Of a stretch of 64,000 nt of DNA, positions 53,770 to 64,000 are shown one piece after another. The position numbers and the translations under genes are program-made. The DNA is from Galeopsis tetrahit. Lineage: Eukaryota; Streptophyta; Magnoliopsida; Lamiales; Lamiaceae. The stretch is taken from the NCBI GenBank assembly GCA_963675135.1, contig OY776133.1, positions 41,323,494 to 41,387,493 of the forward strand, in the 5' to 3' direction. The notes below the pieces were generated by a model. That model worked only from the letters and a program-made list of their open reading frames with translations, was not told the origin of the DNA and did not search any database. The number at the start of each line of letters is the position of its first letter. Within the stretch, counting starts at the first letter, position 1.

Positions 53770-56700
53770 TTACAATCCTAAATACCATGATTCCGCTACC
53801 ACTACCATAGGTTCAAATAGACAAAGACTGGCAAAACTGGAGACTTCATTTGCACAAATTAGTGAAGCTCTACAAGCAGTGTCGCTGCATAATCCCAGAT
53901 CAGACGGAGATTCAGAGGGTGGACGACGCTGTTTCCAACGACAGGACGGAAGGGCTCGCACCACAGGCATCATCGATGTCGACCAGGGAAGACGACGATT
54001 CCAAAGGGAGAAACACAATAATCCATTGTTCAAAGATGCCTGGAGACAGGGGTATCGAGAACGCGGTGGACGATGGGGACAAGCGGAGGGCAGTCGAACA
54101 AAGTTGAATGAGGGGCGAGGACCACGTCGAGGACTTCACTTCGAAGAGGGATCACGCGATGAGTCGGGATAGAGGGTGAACCCATTTGCAACCTACCCTG
54201 ATCCCTTTCATCATGATGGATCTTACCCCAAAGATAAAGACGGGGAGGGTGAGGCCATAGATAGTTCCAACGGAGAATCGAGAAGGTCGGTACAGAGTAG
54301 ACGAACCGAGAAACCCCACGACCACATGCTAAAGGGGGTTCGAATGGATTTTCCAAATTTTACGAGGGAAGATCCGATCAACTGAATCGACAAAGCAGAA
54401 CAGTACTTCGAAGTCAAAGGGGTACAAGTGAAAAATTATGTGCAGATTGCATCCTATTACCTCGATGGCAACGCGAGGCACTGGTGGCGTTGGTTCGAAC
54501 AAACGACGAACGAACCATTTATTTCATGGGAACACTTCAAAGAAGGGCTACTAAATCGATTCCAAAAGGACCAGTTTGAAGATGCCAACGAGTCAATGAG
54601 CAAAATCCGTCAAACAGGGACCTTTAAAGACTATCTAACAGAGTGGGAAAAAATAGTCCACCGTGTACCCCATTGGCCCGAAAGCGCCCTGTTAGGTACC
54701 TTTATGGCTGACCTTAAAGGTGAGATTGCAAATGAATTGAAAATGTGGCGACCGCGTGACTTGAAAGAGGCAATCGAACTAACCACTCGAAAGGATGAAC
54801 AACTAAGAGCCACACGATACGTGCCACAAAAAAGGTGTATCCAACCTCTTTCCGCAATCCACAGCCCAGAACAGGGGGCAACGGCCTGAACCGAGAAGCA
54901 ACTAACTCGGTGGATGCCAAAACACCTCAGGGCAGCAGCAGCTTGGGTACAACAAAGGGGCGCACTCAGCTGTCAAATGAAGAAATTAAACCGTCGCCGA
55001 CAAGCAGGACTCTGTTTTACGTGTAACGAGCGTTACGCGTGGAATCACGTATGTGCTAATGCAAAAATGTTGAGCATGATCGTAGAAGATTATCCCTCTG
55101 AAGCAGATGAAGGGCAGCCGAGATATGATGAAGATCCAGAAGCAGCGAATGTAAATGAAGAAATTATCAGTTTCCAGCCCACAAAAGACGAGCCAAAACA
55201 TGCTCCAACCTTTGCACTCTCAGTGACAGCGAGCGCACCTGATCGCTGAAATTTCGAGGTATCATACGAAATAAACCTCTATTAATTCTTGTGGATAGCA
55301 GAGCATCATTGAACTTCATATCAAATGAAGTCACCCGGAGGTTAAGGCTGCCTGCAACCCATAGCTCAGCGACAAGCAAGATTCGAATCGGGGGAGGTCT
55401 TTTCTTGGACTCCAACATCCAGTACGAGAACATTCCTATAGTCATACAAGGTATGTTCTTCCATGTTACACTACATGCAATTCCTTCACCTAATGTCGAC
55501 ATATATTTGGGGATGCCATGGCTGGAATTAGTCAGCCCATTATTGATGGACTGCAAGAAACTGTCACTTAACTTCTGGTGCGGTGACGAATTAATTTTGC
55601 TGAAAGCAATCGGATACACACCCTCTAATAATACAGAAGAATCTGCCATACATCAACATCCGATGAGGGTGGGGAATTTTATTTAATGTCTTCGCCCAAA
55701 TTAAATGGATATAATGGAACTAGTGATGAAGAAGATAAGGAGCAGATTGATGTTATGTTAACTGAGTTCAGAAGCATAACCACATCAACAAGCACCTTGC
55801 CTCCTCGGCGACAGTTTGACCACCGGATCAGATTGGTGGATGAGTCTAAACCGGTGAATGTATCCCCTTACCGCTATGCTCATTACCAAAAGGACGAGAT
55901 TGAAAGACAGGTTGCAGAGATGTTATCGTCAGGCCTCATCCGTTATAGCAGCAGCCCCTTCTCATCACCCTTGCTATTGGTGAAAAAGAAGGATGAGTCA
56001 TGGCGATTCTTTACCGACTACCGTGCTTTAAACATTGCCACCATCAAGGATCGATTTCCGATTCCAACAGTGGACAACATGCTCGATGAAATCCATGGGT
56101 CAAGGTACTTTTCGAAACTAGATTTGAAAGCCGGGTACCACCAGATTCGGATGCACCCGGACGACATCCACAAGACCGCCTTTCGAACACACAACGGCCA
56201 TTATGAATATCTAATTATGCTGTTCGGATTGAACAACACACCCTCAACATTCCAAGAAATAATGAATCACATCTTCCGGCCTTACTTGCGAAAATTCGTG
56301 CTAGTGTTTTTTGACGACATTTAATCTACATCGCGATATGGACAGACCTCATTGGTCATTTACGGTATGTTTTGTAAATTCTCAAGGAAGAACAGTTCAT
56401 AATAAAGTCATCCAAGTGCTTCGTTGGGGTGCAAGAAGTGGAATATCTAGGCCACTTTATTTCGTGGGAAGGCGTGAGATTTGACCCGAAGAAAATCGAG
56501 GCAGTAATTTGATGGCCGCCGCCCACGACAGTCATGGAGTTACGCGGGTTTTTAGGACTTGCCGGTTACTATAGAAAATTCTGCCCGAAATTTGGCGAAA
56601 TTGCTCGTCCTTTACACAATCTGACCAAAAAGAACAAGTTTGTATATGGGTCTGAGCCCAGGGCGCATTCGAACGACTAAAATTTGCTATGAGTTCGACT

Positions 56701-56780
56701 CTGGTATTGGCACTTCCAAACTTCAACGATGAATTTGTCATCGAAACTGATGCTTCGGGCATGGGAATTGGCGTCGTGTT
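53770..56780 (+). pseudogene. Ty3/gypsy polyprotein, broken and 3'-truncated
   Basis: In order: an arginine-rich gag start (53879-54172), gag capsid (54176-54889; MDFPNFTREDP, then SYYLDGNARHWWRWFE), a diverged zinc knuckle (CFTCNERYAWNHVC near 55015-55056), protease (LVDSRASLNFIS near 55280), reverse transcriptase (55686-56324; PYRYAHYQKDEIE, FSKLDLKAGYHQIRM, FGLNNTPSTFQE, VFFDDI) and the first RNase H block (FVIETDASGMGIG near 56737). A TGA at 54383-54385 stands where the family has tryptophan (DPIN-stop-IDKAEQYFE). A stop follows FFDDI, and several frame changes occur. Integrase is absent and the sequence is lost after about 56780. The protease has SRA in place of SGA. Confidence 0.9.
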
Positions 56781-57112
56781 ATTGTCTTTATCACTTGAAT
56801 GATATTAGTTGTGTATTTTACTGGAAGTAGAATACTCGACCCAGGAACGGGAAATAGAAGTGAAACGTAACACTAGCGTTTTACTGGAACATCACACTAA
56901 TTTTAGATGAATGTGTAAATTAATGTAACATAATAGTATATCACAGAGTAGAGTTTATTGTCTTCATCACTTGAATGATATTAGTTGTGTATTTTAAAAC
57001 ATGATATCACAGAGTAGAATTTATTTTAAACGTGTAAGTTAATATAATAAAAAATGTATGAAATATTATTATTGGATGATGTACGGATTTAAGATTGATG
57101 CACCAAGTGTAT
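56781..57112. repeat. AT-rich sequence with duplicated words at the gypsy/LINE boundary
   Basis: CACTTGAATGATATTAGTTG, TGTATTTTA occurs at about 56788 and 56968. ATATCACAGAGTAGA(G/A)TTTATT occurs at about 56938 and 57004. No gene. Confidence 0.6.
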
Positions 57113-57170
57113 ATTTTTTTAATACAACAATAAAATAGCCTATCTCTTACAAATGAATGTCTTCTAAACT

Positions 57171-57539
57171 TTAAAAAGAAGCTATGCTAACAAACTGTAG
57201 AGGTATATTATCAGTTCTCCAATCTTGAGAAGAATGATATTCTGCGACCCATTTTTCTAGTGCGTCTGCCGCCTTGTTCTTCGTCCTAGATATATGTTCA
57301 ATCTCGCACACCACAAAATTGATTTGTAGTTGACGAATCCTATCTAGGATGTATCCTTCCGCGCCCCAAAACTTTGGGTCTCTCCTCACTGTTTCGACTG
57401 CCTCCAAAAAGTCTGATAACACTCTCACGTCCCTGCACCCGTGCTCCAGGCACCATCTTAACCCTTCTTCAATTGCTCGAAGTTCTGCCCTAAGGACATT
57501 CCCCGGACAGGTGATTGGCTTGCACATCGCTCTCTTCAC
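57171..57539 (-). pseudogene. LINE RNase H domain
   Basis: RAELRAIEEGLRWCLEHGCR, LSDFLEAVE, and HISRTKNKAADALEKW match the plant RNase H-like domain (AEL.A...GL......G.....E.DS.. ... R..N..AD.LA). DF replaces the usual DS. It joins the upstream 449-aa frame at a G-run near 57565, where ERG(A)IFYHQDK is split by a frameshift. Confidence 0.85.
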
Positions 57540-58885
57540 AGTCTTGTCTTGATGGTAAAAAATCGCCCCCGCTCCAAACTTGTTTCGTCCCTCTTGAAGG
57601 CCGCATCAACCTTTACGAGATAGCTTTCCTCCCATGCCTCCCTTTGATCCTCTCTCCTTTGTCCACCTGACCTCTCCGCTTTTATTTTGCACTCTTGGTA
57701 TTCCCTAAGACAAATTAAAGCCCACCCCATATCCGAAAAAAACCTCCCTCTCCCTATCTCCCTCTCGCCCGTATTTGGATTGTGTATAAAGTTGCACCTT
57801 TCTTTCCATACGCCCAACGCCAGTACCACAAACTCCTCCTTTGGCCTCCCTCCCTTAACATACTCCACCCCCATCAAAAGATCTTTTATTGGCATCCCTT
57901 TATAATTCTTAATATCCTCCCACCGTCCATGGATTTTCCAAACATTCTTAATCAAAGGACATAAAAATAATGCATGGGGAGTAGACGCCTCATATGCTCC
58001 ACATAATTTACACATTCCTGGCATTGGCACATGATGTAGTTTAAGATTTTCCTCCGTAGCCAATATATTCCATCTGACTTTCCACCAAAATTTTCTCACT
58101 TTGGGCAGTACCGAGAGTCCCCATATATGCTTCCATCTTCTAATCTCTTCCTCATTATTCGACACCGATGCATCCTGATTACTCATTGCTTTGCTCCGAG
58201 CGCTTTGCCAATAGCCCGAACGAACCGAGTAGCGCCCTTTTTTATTAGGCTTCCAGAATTGCGAGTCCTCCACATTGGGACCCTCTATCAGTGTACATAG
58301 TATGGCCTGTTCCTCCAAAGGTAAAAAAGCTTGTTGAATCAATTCTTCATTCCACGTACCATTGTCGTTGATGAAACGACTCACTTGGGAGCTGCTAGCT
58401 TTCCTTGAAATAATCAAACCTGCATCCAAGCCCGCCACCCACCTATCCTTAAAGAGTTTGATTGATTGTCCATTACCAATCCTCCAACGTAGTCCACTTT
58501 CTAGCAAATCTTTACTCCAGCACAGTGACCTCCATATAAAAGACGGGTTACTCCCAACCTCGGCCTCCATTACCCCAACATGCTTAAAATATCTCGCCTT
58601 TAGGGCCCTACTTAGAAGCGAGTTCGGGAACTCTATGATCCTCCACAACTGCTTGGCCAATAGAGCCTTATTAAAATGCACCATATTTCTAAAAGCCAGT
58701 CCTCCCACCTCCTTCATGTCACATAATGTTTCCCATTTTTTCCAATGAATCTTTTTTCCCACTTTCTTAAGCCCCCACCAGAAATCCGACACTATTCTTT
58801 CGATCTCTTGACAAATCGAAGTTGGCACTCTGAAGCATGTCATTGTGTAGGTTGACACTACTTGTACTATTTCTTTGATCAGCAC
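57536..58885 (-). pseudogene. LINE C-terminal part with zf-RVT domain
   Basis: SDFWWGLKKVGKKIHWKKWE, LCDMKEVGGLAFRNM and LAKQLWRI are the thumb-region blocks after plant L1 reverse transcriptase. RFWW-type KVRKFWWKVRWNILAT and CKLCGAYEASTPHALFLCP (C..C....E...H.L..C) are the zf-RVT zinc-binding domain. It ends out of frame at GRFFTIKTRL. Confidence 0.9.
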
Positions 58886-59047
58886 CTCCCTTCCTCCCTC
58901 CGAGAAATCATTTGCTTTTCATGCTTCCACTTTTTTCAGCACCTTGTCCCTCAAAAAACCAAACTGAAATCTTCTGGCTTTCATGGAGAAAGTTGGTAAC
59001 TCCAAATACAACTCATGCCCACTTGTCATCCTAATTTGCAGTATATC

Positions 59048-60010
59048 TCATACGTTTTGTATGTTGTTTCTCCTAGTATTCGGACTGAAAGAGACAACCG
59101 ATTTCTCATAATTAACCTTCTGCCCCGATACATCTTCATACCACTTCATCAGCTCCTTAACCTTTTCGCTTTTGGTTGTCGAAGCCTTGAAAAACAAAAG
59201 GCTATCGTCGGTAAAAAATAAGTGTGTAATTGTCGGCGCCCCTCGCGCAATACGAATGCCTGGCAACCTATTCCCCAATGCTTCTTTCCTTAGTAATGTC
59301 GACAGCCCCTGAGTACACATCACAAACAAGAAAGGGGATAAGTGGCCCCCTTGATGCAACCCTCGTGTTGGTCGTAGATCTCCAAGGATTCTGTCATTGA
59401 CTTTAAAAGCATACCGTACTGCTGTAATGCACTGCATTAATAAAGTCACTAATTTTCCACTAAAGCCCAACTTCAAGAGTATGCACTTCATGTATCTCCA
59501 CTCGACCCAATCGTAAACTTTACTCATGTCGAGTTTCAAAGTTGCATACCCCTCTTTGCTCTTATTGTTTCTTAGCCAATGCATGCATTCATACCCCAAT
59601 ATGATATTATCCGAGATCAGCCTTCTCGATGTGAATGCACTCTGATTATCGTCCACAATTTTCCCCATCACATGCTTTAATATGTTCGTGATCGTCCTTG
59701 CTAAGATTCTATATGCCACATTGGTTAGACTTATTAGGCGAAAATCCATCACCTTCTGTGGTTCTTTTTTCTTTGGTATGAGAGTAATCCAAGTTTCGTT
59801 TAGTTCCGAGATATCTCCACCCTTATTCAGTTTGTCCAGAATTGCTCCAGTGATATCTTGTCCCGTCTCCTCCCAGGTCTGTTGATAGAAGCGTGCAGAC
59901 AAGCCATCAGGACCCGGAGCTTTCAACGGATCCAATTGAAATGCAGTCGATCTAACTTCCAAATCCGTGAAGGGTTTCTCCAAAAATTCATTCATTTGCC
60001 TTGACACCAC
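59048..60010 (-). pseudogene. LINE reverse transcriptase
   Basis: LDPLKAPGPDGLSARFYQ, WITLIPKKKEPQKVMDFRLI, SLTNVAYRILART, LKLDMSKVYDWVEW, GLHQGGHLSPFLF and FFTDDSLLFF mark RT blocks. Changes from the consensus (SKAYDRVEW, GLRQGDPLSP, FADD) indicate loss of constraint, though the two aspartates of the FxDD box remain. Confidence 0.92.
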
Positions 60011-60119
60011 AAGCCATCAGCATGCTTTCTATCTCCTCTTCACTCGGTTTCTGGGATGTGAAGATACTACCAAAATACCCTTGGACTATTTTTGCAATGT
60101 CTCCTTCTAAATCACACCA

Positions 60120-60347
60120 TTATCCATCATCATCTTCCAAACCCTGAATCGTGTTTACCCATTTTCGTTGCGAAGCCCTTCTATGGAAAACTTTAGTGTT
60201 TCTGTCTCCATCACGCAGCCATGAAATACGCGCTGTCTGCTGCCATTTCATATTCTCTTGAGTCTGTAACTTTTCCAGCTGTATTTCCAGTTGTCTTACC
60301 CTCACTATCTCCACCTCCCCTTGCTCATTATTCAGGCTCTCGTCCAA
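60120..60347 (-). pseudogene. LINE linker between endonuclease and RT
   Basis: WQQTARISWLRDGDRNTKVF, HRRASQRKWVNTI matches the conserved W.Q.SR..WL..GD.NT.FFH..A..R...N.I segment of plant LINEs. Confidence 0.88.
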
Positions 60348-60636
60348 CTTAATTCTGCATTTTTTGATTTTATCTCTAATGTCCCCCCACCTTTGTAGCT
60401 GCCCAGTTGTCTAACACCTTCACACAACTTTGAATATTCCCTATAATTCCTCCCTGCAAACCGTTCTCCTACTTCCACCCTTTTCTAACCACCTCTTTAA
60501 AATCAGGTTCTAGAATCCATGCCCTTTCAAAGCGAAACACATGTAATCTCCTCCCCGTTTATACACCCCATTTTTCATTTATACTCAATAGCACTGGACG
60601 GTGATCCGAACCATAGAAATTTAGGTTCTTGACCTC

Positions 60637-61020
60637 CTAGCTCTCAATTTTATCCGACCATTGTTCAGTCGCCAAATACCTATCCAACTTCTCCTTTACT
60701 TGGTGAATGCCCTTCCTCCTGTTCAGCCAGGTGAAAAAGGGCCCCTTCGCCTCCAATTCATTCAATCCTAGTTCATCTATCACATCTTGAAATTCCTTCA
60801 TCTGCCTCAGAGGTTGTAGCATCCCCCCGTTCTTTTCATGCAGAAATAACAATTCATTAAAATCACCCCCAACCACCCAGGCATCATGCCTCCCTCCATG
60901 AGAATTTCTAATCTTTCTTAACAAGTCCCAAGAGCGCTTTCACATATGTGTAATTGGAAAGCCATAAAAACCAGTAAATCTCCATACTAAATCGTCATTC
61001 ACAATCAAACAGTCAATATG
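60637..61020 (-). pseudogene. LINE endonuclease, C-terminal part
   Basis: Open pieces read HIDCLIVNDDLVWRFTGFYG (before a stop near 60940), then WVVGGDFNELLFLHEKNGG and FTWLNRRKGIHQVKEKLDRY, the GDFN and T.....G....IDR blocks of the apurinic endonuclease. The residue usual as D before R is K-L-D-R here. The N-terminal part is lost at the hAT insertion. Confidence 0.88.
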
Positions 61021-61028
61021 GCCACAGG

Positions 61029-61390
61029 TAGGGGTGGTTCGGTATGGTATACCGAACCATATCGCGCCATACCGTTATCATACCGAAAATTTCGATATCG
61101 AAAATATTGATACCGTTATCATACCGAAAATTTCGGTATACCGAAAATTCGGTATAAAAAATCTCATACCGAATGTCGTACCGAAATTTCGGTATATCGT
61201 ACCATACCGAATTTTCGGTATATACCGAATCATACCGAAATATCGACACGCCAAATCATACCGAAAATATCGGTATACCGAAAAATACCGAAATATCGAA
61301 AAATACCGTAATACCGAAAAATACCGAAATATCGGTATACCGAATCATACCGAAATATCGGTATACCGAATTATACCGAAATACCTAAAT
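61029..61390. repeat. subterminal ACCGAAATTTCGGT palindrome array of the hAT element
   Basis: More than twenty copies of ATACCGAAA or TTTCGGTAT in both orientations. Frames at 61013-61393 on both strands (repeated NTEKYRN / RYDI words) are repeat translations, not genes. Confidence 0.9.
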
Positions 61391-62046
61391 TAATTATAAA
61401 AATCATAATAGCTGAATATATCAAAGTATCAAACACAAATGAAAAGAGAATACAATCGTACTTCAAATTCAACAATACAAAATACAACTCTCATTCAAAT
61501 TCAACAATACAAACTACAATTCTCATTCAACTTCAATAATCTCCAAAAACCTGCAAAAGATAAAACTTAATCAATTTCAATTTATAGATATTAAAGTGTA
61601 AAAAATAAATATATTACCTTTTCAAGCTTAGGATTAGACGGTAGTAAGAGTAGAATCTTGATTCGTAATTGAAGCTGCAAAAGAGGAATTAAAAAGAGTG
61701 AACAAAAAATATCATAAAATAGGAATTTAAAAACAGGACCCCTTTCAATTTCTAATAAAATTTGTACAGTAGGAAATTCCGTTTCTAATATTACTAAATC
61801 AAATAATGAAGTACAAAATGGAACACTAATATTATTCAGTTTCATGTTCCTTGAATAATATTAGGATTTAGTGATATTAGTCAATTCGTAATATTCAGTT
61901 TCCTTGAATAATATTAGGATTTAGTGATACTAGTCAATTATTCATTTAAGCAAATTCGTAGTCATCATGATTTTGTACAGTAGGAATTTAAAAACATGAA
62001 ACTGCTAATAAAATTTAAAAACTATGCTAATAAAATTTAAAAACTA
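61391..62046 (-). other. hAT 3' non-coding region
   Basis: Non-coding sequence between the transposase stop and the subterminal repeats. GGATTTAGTGATA(T/C)TAGTCAATT is repeated at about 61863 and 61918. Confidence 0.5.
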
Positions 62047-63852
62047 TTAATAAAATTTATAATATAAACTCTTACCCCTTTCAATTTCTTCAATTTCCTT
62101 GTATAATTCAAGGTCATCGTCGGTTGGATCCTTATAAAAGTTCATCTCCTCTCCTCTTAGCCAATCACTAGTGCACACCAATGCTTCTACCATTTTAGGA
62201 CTTAAACTACTCCTAAAAGGATCCACAACTCTTTTGCCCAAACTAAAAGCCGACTCACTAGCAACGGTCGAACTTGGAATTGCAAAAATATCCTTTGCAA
62301 TAATTAAAAGGATAGGGTACTTAGATACACCCCCTTTCCACCACTCCAAAAGATTGAAAGATTGATTAGATCGTTTTTCAATATCATCGGCTAGATACTT
62401 ATCCACTTCGCTGGATATCTCTTGAAGTTGTTCTTCTTCATTTTGTGCAGCCACATCACCATACAATTCATCATAAAGACCATCACCACCAACAATGCTA
62501 GAACCATCTCCACTAGCATCCTCAATTTGCACATTTTATTTCTCAACGTTCATGACATCATTCATTCCCTTATACTCCATCCACAAAGTTACCAAATTCG
62601 TTTTCATTATATCAAGGACTTGTTGAACTCTCAATTGATTACCTCCTAATTTTTTGACACTAACCTTGATCATTTGAAGCTTGTTTCTCGGATCCAAAAT
62701 ATTGGCAATAAAAATCAAAGGATTCACGTTATCCCAATCCCTCCAATACTTATCAAATTTAAGCTTCATTGCACTAGCAACCCTTTTAAGAGTTCGATCC
62801 GATTCATCATTACTCCTTTTCTCAATCTCAATTTGCAATGCAACCATGGATTGATAAATCAATTGAGAAGTAGGAGTTTTGGATGCACTTAGCTCTAAAG
62901 TGGCATCATAGAACTTTTTCAAAAAATGCACAAAAGATTTTGCATTCTCCCAATCATCTTCAATAGGAGGTCCTATCCTTTCTTTACCTTTTTCATTTTT
63001 TTCACGAAAATAATTCATAAAAGGTACTGATTCTTCAGACATCCTATCAAACACCCTCTTAAACTTTAATGCAACATCAAGCATTTTATAAGTTGCATTC
63101 CACCTAGTTTTGACATCCATAGGCACAGTCGACATATTATTAAACTTGGCAAGCACAGCAAACTCCCTAAATTTATTCAATCTTGCAGGGGAAGAATGAA
63201 TGAAACTAACTGCATTCCTTATGCTTTTAATCGATGTATTAAGCTCTTTCAAACCATCATTAACAATTAAGTTAAGAATATGACATGCACACCTCAAATG
63301 CAAGTATTTCCCATCAAACAACAATGTATTTTCACTTTTCATTCTCTTCTTCAAATAATCAATAGCAGTATGATTAGAAGATGCATTATCAACTACAATT
63401 GAAAAAACTTTGTCAATCCCCCATTCTCTCAAACAAACCTCAACCATCTTGCCAATTTCTTCCCCAACGTGATTATTAATTTTTGTGAAATTAATAATCT
63501 TTTTATGCAATTTCCATTCACTATCTAAGAAATGAGCTGTGATGACCATGTAATTTATGTTTTGAATGGATGTCCAAGTATCAGTGGTAATACTCACTCT
63601 TTGACTACCAATCACAGATTTTGTCTTAGTTTTCTCTACTAAGAATAAATCGTAAACCATACCTGCAACTTTCTTTTGATCAGGGATTTTGAATCTTGGT
63701 TGTAATTCATGAACCAAGCTTGTGAACACATTCCCTTCGACAACTTGAAAAGAGACCTCATCCTTAATCACGTACTCCGTAACCTTCATTTCACACCGTT
63801 TTTTGATTAAAACTGTGAGGAACCAAAGCACTTCCTTGCCCAATACTCTCAT
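62047..63852 (-). pseudogene. hAT transposase (BED-type, plant Ac/RICESLEEPER-like), one in-frame stop
   Basis: The 438-aa part (63852-62536) holds FKIPDQKKV near the start, SITTDTWTSIQNINYMVI (first acidic site), FSIVVDNASSNHTAIDYL (second), LRCACHILNLIVNDGL (C2H-type insertion motif) and KTRWNATYKML. The 161-aa part (62532-62047) is the hATC dimerisation domain: LLEWWKGGVSKYPILLIIAK, DIFAIPSSTVASESAFSLGK and WLRGEEM. The two are in the same frame, separated only by a TAA at 62536-62538. Upstream, a one-base insertion in a T6 run (63799-63804; A6 on the coding strand) separates this frame from the BED zinc finger at 63865-64000. Two small lesions in an otherwise open gene suggest recent decay. 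Confidence 0.92.
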
Positions 63853-63864
63853 TTGTCAACACCG

Positions 63865-64000
63865 TTTGGTTTTTCTCACTTTTACTCTTCTGGTACAATG
63901 GACTTGACTGACACCTTTTCTCCAAGTGATTTTTCAATCCACTAGTACTTCCTAGAGTCACGGGAATCTCAACACTACAATAATTGCATATCCCTAGTAC
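63865..64000 (-). pseudogene. hAT transposase BED zinc finger (partial)
   Basis: The minus frame from the window edge reads LGICNYCSVEIPVTLG, STSGLKNHLEKRC, with the C..C ... H....C ligand order of a BED finger that binds the element ends. It continues SSPLYQKSKSEKNQT toward the frameshift at 63799-63804. The start codon lies beyond the window. Confidence 0.82.

Larger units (their letters stand above)
57113..61028 (-). mobile_element. L1-type LINE, 5'-truncated by a hAT insertion, degenerate
   Basis: The minus strand carries, from 61020 down, endonuclease, reverse transcriptase, zf-RVT and RNase H coding segments in the order of plant L1 elements, ending in a short A-run near 57116. The upstream endonuclease is cut by the hAT element that begins at 61029. 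Frameshifts and stops divide the coding into the pieces listed below. Confidence 0.9.
61029..64000 (-). mobile_element. hAT element, 3' end and most of the transposase gene (runs off the window)
   Basis: It begins TAGGGGTGGTTCGG, in the same style as the hAT-type MITEs here. From 61040 to 61390 the subterminal region is packed with ATACCGAAAATTTCGGTAT-type palindromic repeats. A hAT transposase gene lies inward on the minus strand. The 8 bp outside the left end are GCCACAGG; the other end is beyond 64000, so the target duplication cannot be checked. Confidence 0.85.

Noticed and set aside
61013..61393. Frames with repeated YRNTEKYRN or RYDIRYE words
   Set aside because: Translations of the hAT subterminal palindrome array on both strands.

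Overview
The window is nuclear DNA from a flowering plant, almost certainly a eudicot. It is AT-rich, has long gene-free stretches, and carries a plant organellar mTERF gene, a DREB-type AP2/ERF gene, a plant Nudix hydrolase exon and plant-type transposons (Ty1/copia, Ty3/gypsy, L1-type LINE, Helitron, hAT, Mutator-like, CACTA, PIF/Harbinger, plant mariner with Stowaway MITEs, tRNA-derived SINE). I could not fix the species.

Only two host genes look intact: a single-exon mTERF protein (10797-11948, +) and a single-exon DREB protein with an EAR repression motif (51458-51895, +). Each has a Stowaway MITE in its upstream region, and the DREB gene's TATA-like box lies 23 bp from the target duplication of a hAT-type element. 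A Nudix exon at 44350-44628 (-) is a captured fragment inside a Mutator-like element. Almost everything else is mobile DNA in nested layers.

Region by region. 1-2.5 kb: a minus-strand copia remnant cut by two CACTA elements, plus an unassigned minus-strand reading frame at the left edge. 2.5-9 kb: several MITEs, a repeat-filled long-TIR element, a decayed Mutator-like element (MULE) with a PB1-like exon, a GC-rich island and a 53-57 bp minisatellite. 9.5-12 kb: a solo LTR, a Stowaway MITE and the mTERF gene. 12-21 kb: MITEs and repeats only. 21.2-35.4 kb: the main nest. A mariner transposase gene is split exactly between an A and a T by an 11,896-bp Helitron-like insertion on the minus strand (21636-33531). 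That insertion contains a gag-less copia pol ORF (23013-26564), a chimeric LTR/PBS/PPT block, and a young copia element with matching target duplications (27715-32382). 35-43 kb: MITEs, a hairpin MITE, an LTR-like remnant and a SINE. 43.7-50.6 kb: the Nudix-carrying MULE and more MITEs. 50.6-51.9 kb: a composite hAT/Stowaway insertion and the DREB gene. 53.5-56.8 kb: a broken gypsy element. 57.1-61.0 kb: a broken LINE. 61.0-64.0 kb: a hAT element with a nearly intact transposase, inserted in the LINE and running off the window.

The genes do not form a common pathway. What links them is insertion history: a mariner transposase relative with many Stowaway MITEs, and a hAT transposase with at least four 8-bp-TSD hAT-type MITEs. 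I found no rRNA or stand-alone tRNA gene, no CRISPR array, and no sign of an undescribed defence or metabolic system. The most informative objects are the Helitron-in-mariner junction, the Nudix-carrying MULE, the chimeric LTR block and the composite MITE beside the DREB promoter.
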